Source: Haematobia irritans
Taxonomy: Eukaryota; Arthropoda; Insecta; Diptera; Muscidae
Direction: 5' to 3'
NCBI RefSeq assembly: GCF_050003625.1
Contig: NC_134398.1
Coordinates: 97,425,674-97,489,673, forward strand
DNA length: 64,000 nucleotides
The notes under the pieces are model-generated. The model had not been told where the DNA came from and did not search any database. It worked only from the letters and a program-made list of their open reading frames with translations. Of the stretch, positions 46,237 to 57,140 are shown piece by piece (the first letter of the stretch is position 1; every line of letters begins with the position of its first letter). The translations under genes and the position numbers were made by a program.

Positions 46237-46848
46237 TTTGTTTTTTAATTTACATGTTTATATTTATACTATATAAAATTTCTATAATGAAATTTCGAAA
46301 TGTGGGTTATTAAAGATTTATAGTCAGTAACAGTGCTTGATATAAACGAAATTGACTGATTTTTGGATAAAATATTATTTTTTTATTGCAAAAAAAAACA
46401 ATTTTGTAACAAAAAACTGTTTTTGGTACAAAACTTTAAAATTTGGAAGGACTTCAAAAACTCTAACAAAAGAAGAAAGTGGAGTCGAGTATAAACATAC
46501 ATAAATAATTTTATAATATAAACATAGATTTATTTAGGCGTGAACAGTTTTTTAATAGCATTTAACACCATCGCTCTAAAATGCCTTTTATTTTTCTTTA
46601 ATAATTCATTTTAAAGAAAATAAACTTTTGAAATTGTTTTAGCTGCAAAACTCGTATTTAATGCCGGTTTTTATATTTGAAGGTATCCGTCAACTCCTCA
46701 TGGACTACTCATTTCTACTCAACCGTCGAACGGAACGGACGTGTTTTTTAATAGCGGATAAAATCATCGTAATAAGTACCTACTACGAATTTCAAGTGTG
46801 GTGGGATATTAGGCCACCATGCAGAGAAATTCAAAGACATCCACTGGG

Positions 46849-48363
46849 TTGCTAACCTCAGGGCCCAGTGGACGGGTATCGACAGGAGTTATAAATTTGG
46901 GCAATGACCAAGAATTAAGCCCAATTAGTCGACCTGTAGACGGGTCGACAGGTGGCGACAATTTGACAAGTCAAACCTTTTCCAAGGTAGCGGCATCAAA
47001 AGGAGGTAATCCCTCACGAAAAAGATTCAAGGAACGCAGAAATGCATTGTTTATCCTAAAGAAATTAGGATCAGTCGACCCAAGCACGTTGTCGGCTAAA
47101 CAAAGCGATTCCTTAAAATGGGCTCAAGGAATTCTTGAGGCTGGAAAAAGGGAACAATCACCGGATGAGCTGCCATCCTCCAAAAGGGATCAACGATCGT
47201 TTGCCTCAGTTCCTAAAGACAGCCTTGTGATGGCTATCATAAATGAAGGAGCATTGGACGGTATGGTTCCAAAGCAAAAATGGGGCGAAATTGAGAATGC
47301 TTTGTCTGGCGTCTACTCACAGGTGCTGGAAAAGTTTCCCGGCCCAGATCCTCGACACCAAGAGGCTGGTTGGTATCAAGGATGATTTAAGCTAGTCGCA
47401 TTTGAGGACCAGAGGTCTACAGAATGTTTTAAAGCTGCTCTGATACTAATTGGTGAAGTTTGGGAAGGAGCTGCTCTAGAGTTAGTCGAGAAGAAAGACA
47501 TACCGGCTAGACCTAGAGCACATGCGTGGATACCTGCAAACCCTCCTGACCCTAAATCTATTTTAAATAGACTGAAACAATGCAATCCAAATCTTCCAAC
47601 AGCTGATTGGAAGGTTGCCCTTTTGGATGAAGTGGATGGACCAAGACGGCATGCAGTGTTTATATTGAACACTCAGTCTTTGCCAAATCTAGCAAAGTCT
47701 CAGGGCCGTGTATGTTATGGCTTTCATTATATCCATTTGAAGACCAGAGGTCTACAGAATGTTTTAAAGCTGCTCTGATGCTAATTGGTGAAGTTTGGGA
47801 AGGAGCTGCTCTAGAGTTAGTCGAGAAGAAAGACATACCGGCTAGACCTAGAGCACATGCGTGGATACCTGCAAACCCTCCTGACCCTGAATCTATTTTA
47901 AATAGACTGAAACAATGCAATCCAGATCTTCCAACAGCTGATTGGAAGGTTGGCCGTTAGGATGAAGTGGATGGACCAAGACGGCATGCAGTGTTTATAT
48001 TGAACACTCAGTCTTTGCCAAATCTAGCAAAGTCTCAGGGCCGTGTATGTTATGGCTTTCATTATATCCAAATGATCAGCTAAAGGATTCAGAAATGGAC
48101 AACCTCTGTCTGAATCAGAAGTAAGCGGATCCTTTTGCGAAGTCGAGGGAGATACCAAAGTTGAAGACATGGTTAGATACCATATGCGTGAGGAGGCTTC
48201 TACTGCCTCAGAACTCACCAAAGGTGAACCTATGGATATTGCGAGAGTCACCGAGATCTCTGAAGAGGACATTCTTGATGACTCGATTGAAGCGGCTGAT
48301 GTGACGGTTGTTGAAAATCTCGATGGTCCTACGGATCCTCCAGATAAATCTTCATCATTGTAA
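46849..48363 (+). pseudogene. LINE ORF1 (copy C) with DUF4780-like domain and duplication
   Basis: The first part (to 47385) matches copy B: linker, SRKRFKERRNALFILKK basic block, then SALAKQSDSLKWAQ-like helices. The second part holds GEVWEGAALELVEKKDIPAR, ADWKVALLDEVDGPRRHAV and GRVCYGFHYI, which fit the DUF4780 domain common in ORF1s of insect LINEs. The first duplicate reads straight through; the second hits a stop after KVGR near 47960. The acidic C-terminus (EEDILDDSIEAADVTVVE) ends at 48363, overlapping the ORF2 start by about 55 bp. It is thought to be the RNA-binding partner of ORF2. Confidence 0.78.
47401..48070 (+). repeat. 335-bp tandem duplication inside LINE ORF1
   Basis: Units 47401-47735 and 47736-48070 are nearly identical (landmarks TTTGA(G/A)GACCAGAGGTCTAC and CTTTCATTATATCCA). 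Copy B and the ORF1 reading logic imply a single copy originally. Confidence 0.93.
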
Positions 48364-49250
48364 GGCTGCATGTGCTGCCTTAAAAGTTCTCCTGATGAAA
48401 GGGGACATAGACATAGTTCTTATTCAAGAACCATATGTTTATAGAAACAAAATATGTGAATTAAGTACTCCGGGATTCAAACTATTGCAGTATACTGGTA
48501 ATGATGTAATTCGAGCCTGTATAATTGCTAAAAACGAGCTTAACTTGTTTCTGCTTCCTTCAACGTGCAATGCAGACACTGTCGTTGCCAATTTAGAAAT
48601 AGCCAAATGCAAATATTGGGTATCTTCGGTCTATATGGGACATGAGGGAGATGCCTCCATGTGCCATTAAGACCTTAGTTGAGGAGTCACTGAAAACAAA
48701 GACGAAACTCATTATGGGATGCGATGCGAATGCGCATCATATTATATGGGGAAGTAGTGATACTAGTGCAAGGGGAGAGTCGCTAATAGAGTTTATTTTG
48801 CGTACTAATCTGGTAGTTTGCAACAAGGGAGATGCCCCAACCTTTGTCACTAAAAACAGGCAAGAGGTTTTGGACATCACCTTGGCCTCGCAAGAACTGA
48901 ATGAAATGATATCTAAGTGAACACAGCTTCTCAGATCATCGCTACATCAGTTTCAAATTTGATGTTCATACCACCAAGACCATATTTCCGCCAAATGTTA
49001 GGAGAGCTGACTGCAATAGGTATAGGGAATCGTTCAATATGATGATACCGGAAATACCAGAGACAAATATGAGCACTGTGCAAGTTATCGAACACGCAGT
49101 GGAGAGGATTACTAAGGCCTTCAACATTTCACTGAAAGCTGCATGCCCTAAAGGGAAGCCAAGGGGGAAAAATCGACCACCATGGTGGTCTACGGAGTTA
49201 GGTAATATGAGGAAATCGTGCAGGAAGCTCTTTAACAAAGCAAAGTCCAC
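48308..49250 (+). pseudogene. LINE ORF2 APE-type endonuclease domain (copy C)
   Basis: It opens VLRILQINLHHCKAACAAL, whose Asn is the first catalytic residue. Next are IVLIQEPYVY (catalytic Glu), IMGCDANAHHIIWGS (Asp/Asn) and SDHRYISF (the terminal SDH). Frame breaks: a 2-base loss near 48645 (copy B has GACATGATAGGGAG, here GACATGAGGGAG), and a stop plus shift near 48920 just before SDH. The linker WWSTELGNMRKSCRKLFNK follows. The intact protein would nick target DNA for target-primed reverse transcription. Confidence 0.85.
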
Positions 49251-51895
49251 CAGAGCTCCTGTGGATTGGGAAGCTTACAAGAAGAATCTGAGAGGATACA
49301 AGCGAGAACTGAGAAAGGCTCAGCATAACTCTTGGAATGATTACTGCAGCAGCATTGAGAATACGTCCGAGGCTTCCAGACTACGGAAGGTGCTAGCATC
49401 CACGAGCTCCGCTCCAGGTTTCATTAAAACATCGGAGGGCAATTGGATAACGCCCAGTGAGGAGACGCTGGAGGTACTATTGGACACACATTTTCCCGGA
49501 AATCAGACGGTTGAACCATGCACTGGCGGTGCCACAGTGGCTCAGCGGTCGTTTCCTATCGAGGAAATTGTATCAGAATCTAGAATAAAATGGGCGTTAA
49601 ATAGCTTTGGATCATTCAAATCCCCCGGCCTTATGGAATTACTCCGGCGGAGTTACAAGCGGTGGCTGACAGAATTATCCCCTGGTTGTCGGCGATATAT
49701 ATAGGATGTATCAATTTAGCATATATTCCACGAAAGTGGAGAGAATCAAAAGTCGTTTTCATACCTAAAGCGGGAAAAGCCTCTCACTCGAATGCGAAGG
49801 ATTTCCGACCAATCAGCTTATCATCATTCCTACTTAAGACTCTGGAGAGGATGATAGATATATATCTTAGAACTAGCGTCGATTCAAGTTTGCTATCGAA
49901 ACGACAACATGCATACTCGAAGGGCAGGTCTACTTAAACCGCACTACATGAACTAGTCAGCTTTATTGAAAGCTCACTATCTGTCAAAGAATACACAATC
50001 GTGGCGTTTCTAGACATCGAAGGGGCGTTCAATAACGTCCATCCGAGCTCGATATTAAATGGACTGACAACTCTGAATGTTGTTCCAGGTATACTTAGGC
50101 TGTTAGATGAACTTCTAAGGAAGAGACGCATTTCAGCCACACTAGGACAAGCAAACATACAAAGGTATGTGAACAGAGGCACTCCTCAAGGAGGAGTTCT
50201 ATCACCTCTTCTTTGGAATGTTGCTATAAACGACCTTCTGGTTTCCCTAGAAAAAGAAAGGATACAAGTGGTGGCATATGCAGATGATGTGGCGCTAGCA
50301 GTCAGGGGAAAATTCCCATCAACAGTTAGAGATATTATACAGAGAGCCCTCCGGATGACTGAGAAATGGGCGAAAGATAATGGTCTTGGGGTAAATCCTG
50401 CAAAGACAGAACTAGTCATGTACTGCAAAGATCGCAAAACTCCCACGGTTAGGCCCATTTCCTTAGGGGGTATTGAAATTCCCTTTAGGGAGTGTGCAAA
50501 ATACCTTGGCGTTATTTTGGACAGGAAGCTGAATTTTAGGCTTAATATTGAAGAGAGGGCGAGAAAAGCCACGGTAGCTTTGTACTCGTGCAAAAAGGCA
50601 ATAGGGAAAAAGTGGGGACTAAATCCAAAAATTGTGCATTGGCTATACACGGCAGTAGTTAGACCTATAATGCTATATGGTGTTGTAGTCTGGTGGCCGG
50701 CACTTCAGAAACCGACTTGTTTAGATAAAGTTCAGCGTATGGCGAGCTTGTGTATCTCAGGTGCATTTAGTAAGACAGGAACAGACTCCCTAAATGTCAT
50801 GCTACATCTATTGCCCTTAGACATTTTGGCCAAACAGTCAGCTGCAACAACGGCTGTGCGGTTGAACGAGCTATCGCTGTGGTCGGAAAAAATGTACGGT
50901 CATAGTTCGGTCCTCAAAGTAATGCCCGATGTGTCTAACGTAGTGGATTACACCTTGGCAAAACCACTTTTCGACAAAAAGTTTGAAACTCTAATTCCCA
51001 ACAGTGAGGCGTGGTGTACACAGACCCCGGGGAATAAAAGATATATAGATTTCTATACTGATGGCTCCAAATTGAATGGACAAGTGGGGTTCGGAGTATA
51101 TTCTAAAGATCTGGAAATTCGAATAGCGAAAAGATTACCTAATCACTGTAGTGTTTTTCAGGCTGAAATATTGGCAATAAGAGAGGTGGTGAATTGGCTG
51201 AGAAGTAATATTCCAACAAATATTGGCATTAATATATACTCAGACAGTCAACCTGCAATAAAATCCTTGGACTCTGTGTTCCTTAACTCGAAAACGGCCA
51301 TAGACTGCCGCAAATCTATCAACGAGATGGCTGAGCAGTACAATATTCACCTAATATGGGTGATTGGCCATAGGAACATACCGGGGAACTGCGAAGCGGA
51401 TGAGTTGGCAAGGCTAGGGACTACCTTACATATTCCAGGGGAACTAGAATCGGTTGGTATGTCCCTGGCTACCTGCAAGCTCATGCTGCGTGAGAAGGCT
51501 GTTATGATGGCAAATGTTCGATGGGAGAATTGCAAGGGCTGTAACGACACCAAGCAAATATGGCCCATTTAAACTTAAACCGCACACTAGATATGCTAGT
51601 GTTCTCGAGACGTCAGATATGACTCCTGATATCTGCTATAACGGGTCGCTGCCTGATAGGAGATTTTGCAAAAACTATAGGCGCGAAGTATAATGACTAT
51701 TGTATGAGCTGTCATGATGCGGAGGAAAAGGAATCAATTAAACACCTCTTGTGTGAGTGTCCTGCATTTTGTGTAAAGCGCAAGCAACTTTTAGGAGCAT
51801 ATAGCTTCAGATACTGGCGGATCTGGAAAACGTTAACTTAAGCAGTCTGCTAATGTTTTTGGAACAATCTGGTTGGTTCAACAAAGAAAAATAAT
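49250..51895 (+). pseudogene. LINE ORF2 reverse transcriptase and RNase H (copy C)
   Basis: RT motifs are SKVVFIPKAGK, KDFRPISLSSFLLK, HAYSKGRST, VAFLDIEGAFNNV (motif A), RGTPQGGVLSPLLW, VVAYADDVALAV (motif C) and KYLGVILD. RNase H follows with DFYTDGSK, AEILAIR, IYSDSQPAI and GHRNIPGNCEADELA. Breaks: a base loss near 49630 (CCCCCGGCCTTATGG against CCCCCGGACCTGATGG in copy D), a TAA near 49937, and a lost C near 51568 that splits off the last ~110 residues. The longest open stretch is 50001-51572. Catalytic residues are otherwise kept, so decay is by indels rather than loss of constraint at the active site. Confidence 0.9.
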
Positions 51896-52355
51896 CAAGA
51901 AGGTTCAGCGGTTAAAACTAGAAGTGCCCATATGTAATAAGTACTTTTAGTTAATGTGGTATCACAATGGACTGAATAGTCTAAGTGAGCCTGAATCTTA
52001 ATCGGGCTGCCACTTTAACCTAACCTAACCTACTAGCATCCACTAACTCCGCTCCAGTTTTCATTAAAACATTGAAGGGCAATTGGACAACGTCCAGTGA
52101 GGAGACGCTGGAGGTACTATTGGACACACATTTTCCTGGAAATCAGAAAGTTGAACCATGTTCTGGCGGTGCCACAGTGGCTCAGCGGTCATTTCCTATC
52201 GAGGGAATTATATCGGAGTCTAGAATAAAATGGGCGTGAAATAGCTTTTGGCCATTCAGATCCCCCCGGACCTGATGGAATTACTCCGGCGGAATTACAA
52301 GCAGTGAATGAAAGAATTATCCCCTGGTTGACGGTGATATATAAAGGATGTGAGC

Positions 52356-53233
52356 CAGTGCTGCCGCTAGTGAAAAATTGAGTGAAGTAGATTTTGGAAA
52401 AAAGTGGAGTAGATTGAATAAAATAGAAGTAGCATACATTTTTGAAAGCAAAACAATAGAATTCATATTATTATACCCTCCACCATAGGATGGGGGGTAT
52501 ATTAACTTTGTCATTCCGTTTGTAACACATCTAAATATTGCTCTAAGACCCCATAAAGTATATATATTCTGGGTCGTGGTGAAATTCTGAGTCGATCTGA
52601 GCATGTCGGTCCGTCCGTCCGTCTGTTGAAATCACGCTAACTTCCGAACGAAATAAGCTATCGACTTGAAACTTGGCACAAGTAGTTGTTATTGATTAGG
52701 TCGGATGGTATTGCAAATGGGCCATATCGGTCCACTTTTATAGTATAGCCCCCATATAAACGGGCCGCCAAATTTGGCCTGCAGGGACTCTAAGTGAAGC
52801 AAATTTCATCCGATCCAGCTGAAATTTGGTACATGGTTTCAGCATGTGATCTCTAACAACCATGCAAAAATTGGTCCACATCGGTCCATAATTATATATA
52901 GTCCCCATATAAACTGATCCCCCGATTTGGCTTGCGGAGCCTCTAAGAGAACCAAATTTCATCCGATCCGGCTGAAATTTGGTACATGGTGTAAGTATAT
53001 GGTCTCTAACAACTGTGAAAAAATTGGTCCACATCGGTTAATAATTCAATGATTAAAACCGCTATGTTCATCGTAATTAAAGGAATAGGAAAAACAATTA
53101 GGTAATATGGGGAAAAATTTAAAAATTTGAAGCAGAACAAAAAGTGAAGCAGATTTTTGGAAGAAGGAGTGACGAAGTAAATTTTGTGAAAATGAAGCAA
53201 AATACTTCGATTGAAGTAGTAGCGGCAGCACTG
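52356..53233. mobile_element. hAT-type element, 878 bp, TIR CAGTGCTGCCGCTA
   Basis: Both ends read CAGTGCTGCCGCTA inward. Flanks are ATGTGAGC at 52348-52355 and 53234-53241, a perfect 8-bp hAT duplication. Its own interior (AAGTGAAGCAGATTTT motifs) is interrupted by a repeat at 52475-53045. No transposase. Confidence 0.95.
52475..53045. repeat. Dispersed TATACCCTCCACCAT repeat inside the hAT MITE
   Basis: It contains a (TCCG)n run (GTCGGTCCGTCCGTCCGTCT) and two related ~140-bp units sharing CATCCGATC(C) and CATATAAAC motifs. Its TATACCC(T)CCACCA start recalls the margins of the repeat at 3939-5720. No coding. Confidence 0.7.
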
Positions 53234-54320
53234 ATGTGAGCCACCATGGTGCAATGGTTAGCATGCCCGCCTTGCATACACAAGGTCGTGGGTTCGATTC
53301 CTGCTACGACCGTACACCAAAAAGTTTTTCAGCGGTGGATTATCCCACCTCAGTAATGCTGGTGACATTTCTGAGGGTTTCAAAGCTTCTCTAAGTGGTT
53401 TCACTGGAATGTGGAACGCCGTTAGGACTCGGCTATAAAAAGGAGGTCCCTTGTCATTGAGCTTAACATGGAATCGGGCAACACTCAGTGATAAGAGAGA
53501 AGTTCACCACTGTGGTATCACAATGGACTGAATAGTCTAAGTGAGCCTAATACATCGGGCTGCCACATAACCTAACCTAACCTATATAAAGCATGTATAA
53601 ACTTAGCATATATTCCAGAAAAGTGGAGGGAAACAAAAGTCGTTTTCATACCTAAAGCGGGAAAAGCATCTCACTCGATTGAATGATTTCGGACCAATCA
53701 GCTTATCCTCATTCCTACTTAAGACTCTGGAGAGGATGATAGACATTTATCTTAGAACTAGCATCGATTCAAGTTTGCTTTCGAAACGACAGCATGCATA
53801 CTCGAAGGGCAGGTCTACTGAGACCGCTTTGCATGAACTAGTCAGCTTTATTGAAATCTCACTATCTGTCAATGAATACACAATCGTGGCGTTCTGGACA
53901 TCGATGGGACATTCAATAACGTCCATCCGAGCTCTATATTAAATGGACTGGCAACTCTGAATGTTGATCCAGGTATACTTAGGCTGCTAGATGAATTGCT
54001 AATGAGGAGACGTATTTCGGCCACACTAGGACAAGCAAAGATACAAAGGTATGTGAACAGAGGCACTCCCCAAGGAGGAGTTCTATCACCTCTTCTTTGG
54101 AATGTTGCTATAAACAACTTCTGGTTTCCCTAGAAAAAGAAAGGATACAAGTGGTGGCATACGCAGACGATGTGGCTCTAGCAGTCAGGGGAAAATTCCC
54201 ATCCACAATCAGAGATGTTATACAGAGAGCCCTCCGGATGACTGAGAAATGGGCGAAAGAGAATAGTCTTGGAGTAAATCCTGCAAAGGCAGAATTAGTC
54301 ATGTACTGCAAAGATCGCAT

Positions 54321-55580
54321 GGCGAAGTGAAGGCACCCAGAATCTTTGACGAACTTCGCTCATGACGGTGGCAACATTGATGTGGCAAAAGCGGGCATGG
54401 TAGGATTCCACTAATATTCTTGTAAACGGATGAATTTTAGGAAGAATTATTGGTCTTCTGGCCTCCAGAGACAGAAAAGTAGTGTTCTCAATTCTTCCAT
54501 ACACACGTAACAGACCATCTGACGCAATAAATGGATTTAAAGTTTTGAGATCACCTTTCGGTGACAAATTTCGCTTTGCAGCAAGATCTTCCACATCATC
54601 CCCGAAAGTCTGTTTTTGCACTTGCTTACAAAGATAAATTTCTGCCTATGCTTCCTCTTCTACTGACAGCTCCCCAGTTCTAGCAGCACTTTTCCTCCTC
54701 TTTGACCTCAAATTGTACACGTACCGAAGCACCCACGCCATACATCTTTTCAATCTGTTGTATTTGGAAAAACGATAAATATCTGGCATAATTATTTTTA
54801 CTTGCCTTGCCACCAGCGCTCTGTATTTTGAACGAAGTTCAATTTTAGTTTGTTCTGCACTTGAGTCCGTTTCATTTGGCCACTCAGTCTCACTTTTAAT
54901 CAAAAAATCTGGGCCATTTTTCCATATACCATTAGGGTCGTATTCATTGATTAGATTTGCCCTTGTAGCCTCATCTGCTTGGTTCTTCGTACCTGGACAC
55001 CACCTCCACTGCTCCACATCACTGCTATCCAAAATCTATGCTACTCGATTAGCCACGTATTGTTTGTACATTCTGTGGTCCGACCTTATCCACTGCAACA
55101 CCGTCGTAGAATCTGTCCATAAAACAATATTTTTAACAACTTTTACATGATTTTTTATTATCAACTCTTTAAGCCGTACTCCCATGACGGCGGCATGCAA
55201 TTCCAATTTAGGGGTTGTGTGGAACCGAGTTGGGGTACAACTTGTCTTGCCCATAACAAAATCCACTTTGATATCACTACTTACCACACGCCAATAGCCC
55301 ACCGCAGCCATAGCATCTTCACTAGCATCCGTAAATATGTGGAGTTCTATGTCATTATTGTTGTACGTTGGGTTGTAGTACCTAGGCACATTGAATTTTG
55401 CAATATTAGGCAATTGTGACAACCAAAACTTCCAGCGGCCATATATTTCTACAGGGAGCTCATCATCACACTGAACACCAGACTTCCATACAGTTTGCAT
55501 TATTATTTTTGATGTTATGGTGAAATCACTCACAAAACCAAACGGGTCAAAGATGGACATATTGTTACGAATTTGATATT
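54321..55580 (-). pseudogene. BEL/Pao pol: RNase H and integrase N-terminus
   Basis: Read on the minus strand from about 55580: FVTMSIFDPFGFVSDFTITS (the post-RT BEL motif), then HIFTDASEDAMAAVGYW and TTPKLELHAAVMGVRL with VLWTDSTTVLQWIRS (the RNase H core). Next are WRWCPGTKNQADEATR and, in another frame, the integrase zinc-binding region (VESYHARFCHINVATVMSEV, RFWVPSLR). Breaks occur near 55034 and 54630. The integrase core and 3' LTR are missing; the junction with LINE copy D is near 54320. The RT half lies at 58560-59522. Confidence 0.85.
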
Positions 55581-55633
55581 TCTAGATTTAAGTTTATTCA
55601 AATTATTGGGACGAAATAAGTTTACATACGAAC

Positions 55634-56831
55634 ATGACAAAGAATTTATTTGTCAAAGTACTGAAATTTTGTATAATGGATAATAGATACTTCCAATATG
55701 ACGGCAAAATATACAAACAGAAAAGAGGGTTACCTATGGGATCACCAGCTTCCCCCATAGTGGCAGACATACTGATGGAAAAACTACTGGACGAAAGTTT
55801 GAGGAAACTTACACAAAAACCGAAAATAATAACGAAATATGTATTTGCTATCATTAAGGAAACGGAAATTGAAAGAACCCTGACAACACTCAACAACTTT
55901 CACAGCAGCATGCGATTTACCATGGAACTGGAAGAAAACGGAAAATTACCATATTTGGACATATTAATACTTAGAAACAAGAAAAATATAACTTTGGACT
56001 GGTATCAGAAAAACACGGCGTCAGGCAGAATTATGAATTTTTAATCAAAACATCCAAAGAGGATAATTATTAATACAGCCCAAAATCTAACTGACAGAGT
56101 TCTTTCCATCAGTGACAAACGATTCCATCAAGACAACAAGAAAATACTACAAAGGATACTAGAAGAGAATAATTTCCCTAAGAACCTAATTAAGAATTTA
56201 ATAACATCCTTTAAGCCACGCACGGAAAAACGAGACATTGAAAAACCGGAAAAAATGTTCAAATCTTTAATATATATAGCAGGAATATCGGAAAGAATAA
56301 CAAAATCCGACATTTTTGACAAGAATAAATATGACTTAGCACATAAATCTAATAATACGGTTAAAAAATTGTTTACCACCATCAAGGACAAAATTCCAAA
56401 AACGGAAACACCAAACGTGGTTTATGAAATTCCATGCGAAGGAAATTCAGTAGAAAAGTGTAAAATGGTGTATATTGGAACCACAAAAAAACAAATTAAA
56501 AACAAGAATATCAGGTCACAAATCCGATATAAAAACTCGCAGCAATTCTAGACTACAAAAAACCGCGTTGGCAGCCCACTGTGCAACAACCAAACATCAA
56601 CCGAACTTCAATAATGTCCGCATATTACAGCAAGAAAGCAATACCAACAAAAGATACACATTAGAAATGCTACACATCAATAATGTACCAACAAACAGAA
56701 GAATGAATTACAAAACAGACACAGACAACATCGCCCACATATACAGACACATGATATGCAAAAATGATCACCGAAAGACGAAGAACATTTCGAACAACAA
56801 CATCAGCCAACAGAGCAATAGCGAAAGTTGA
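55634..56831 (+). pseudogene. Penelope-type RT plus GIY-YIG endonuclease, catalytic box deleted
   Basis: The RT part contains KIYKQKRGLPMGSPASPIVA and LEENGKLPYLDILI, both hallmark PLE motifs. Where the family has the KYVDD catalytic box the protein reads KYVFAIIKETEIE: the two Asp are gone, apparently by a short in-frame deletion near 55845. After a frame break near 56040 the connection region follows (RITKSDIFDKNKYDLAHKSN). Then comes GIY-YIG: NVVYEIPCEG, KMVYIGTTKKQIK, a further frame break near 56500, then KTRISGHKSDIK and ALAAHCATTKH (the conserved Arg and His). The C-terminus ends at 56831 (NISQQSNSES). It is inactive on at least three counts. Confidence 0.88.
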
Positions 56832-57062
56832 CGAGAGCAGTGATGCTCTAATAAGAATTTTTGTGTATAGTGATTGATTTATATGTAAGTTGGAGATAAT
56901 AGTTACAGCTTAACATTTATGTTAGCCTGGTAGATGATGTTTAGAATAAGATGTTTTTGTAATTGTTCTATGTATTTAAAATTTGTATTAATTGTTTAAT
57001 TTAAGTTAACCTAATTAATTAATTAATATTATAATAAATGTAAAAAATGTTTATAGATCATA

Positions 57063-57107
57063 CACCTCTGATGACGCAATTCAACGAAAATTGCGAAATA
57101 TTAGGAC
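57063..57107 (+). ncRNA. Candidate hammerhead ribozyme motif of the PLE
   Basis: CTGATGA (57068-57074) is followed by stem II (CGCAATT 57075-57081 with AATTGCG 57089-57095, loop CAACGAA), then GAAA overlapping 57095-57098, a minimal stem III (AT/AT) and T before AGG (57103-57105), which can pair with CCT at 57065-57067. PLEs are known to carry short-stem-III hammerheads in their terminal repeats. Stem I is only about 3 bp here, so it is probably degraded. Confidence 0.55.
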
Positions 57108-57140
57108 GGATGAATTAAAAATAATAAAAACAAATAGATC

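Larger units (their letters stand above)
45667..46848. mobile_element. TA-flanked dispersed element, copy C (3'-truncated by the LINE)
   Basis: The left end CACCCTTAAAAAAATTCGC follows TA. The body matches copy A from 5734, including both tRNA-like modules, without the P-like MITE or the (AAATT)n array. It is cut where LINE copy C begins. Confidence 0.8.
46849..52031 (+). mobile_element. RT+RNase H LINE, copy C, near full length but decayed
   Basis: It contains ORF1 (46849-48363), ORF2 endonuclease (48308-49250), RT and RNase H (49250-51895) and a 3' UTR ending CGGGCTGCCACTTT then AACCTAACCTAACC. The 5' end of ORF1 is missing, and a 335-bp part of ORF1 is tandemly duplicated (47401-47735, 47736-48070). 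At least four frame breaks and one internal TAA (near 49937) kill ORF2. RNase H and an APE-type endonuclease together indicate the LOA/I/R1 group. Confidence 0.9.
52352..53582 (+). mobile_element. tRNA-derived SINE with LINE-like tail, split by a hAT MITE
   Basis: The SINE body is 52352-52355 plus 53238-53582 (about 345 bp). It is flanked by TATATAAAGGATGT (52338-52351) and TATATAAAGCATGT (53583-53596), a 14-bp target duplication with one mismatch. The head has A-box-like TGGTGCAATGG and B-box-like GGTTCGATTCC. The last ~75 bp (GGTATCACAATGGACTGAAT onward to CCTAACCTAACC) match the 3' end of LINE copy C. Confidence 0.92.
52033..54320 (+). mobile_element. LINE copy D fragment, split by nested insertions
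   Basis: 52033-52351 matches ORF2 around 49390-49700 and resumes at 53597-54320 with RT motifs to about the YADD region and ELVMYCKDR. It starts directly after the 3' tail of copy C and ends at a junction with a BEL pol near 54320. The reading frame has several breaks. It carries the nested SINE, hAT MITE and a third repeat. Confidence 0.85.
55582..57140 (+). mobile_element. 5'-truncated Penelope-like element (PLE) inserted in the BEL pol
   Basis: Encodes the C-terminal RT and a GIY-YIG endonuclease in the order typical of Penelope elements, followed by ~300 bp of 3' sequence with a hammerhead-like motif at 57063-57107. It is opposite in strand to the BEL element it splits. Start of homology is approximate. 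Confidence 0.85.
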
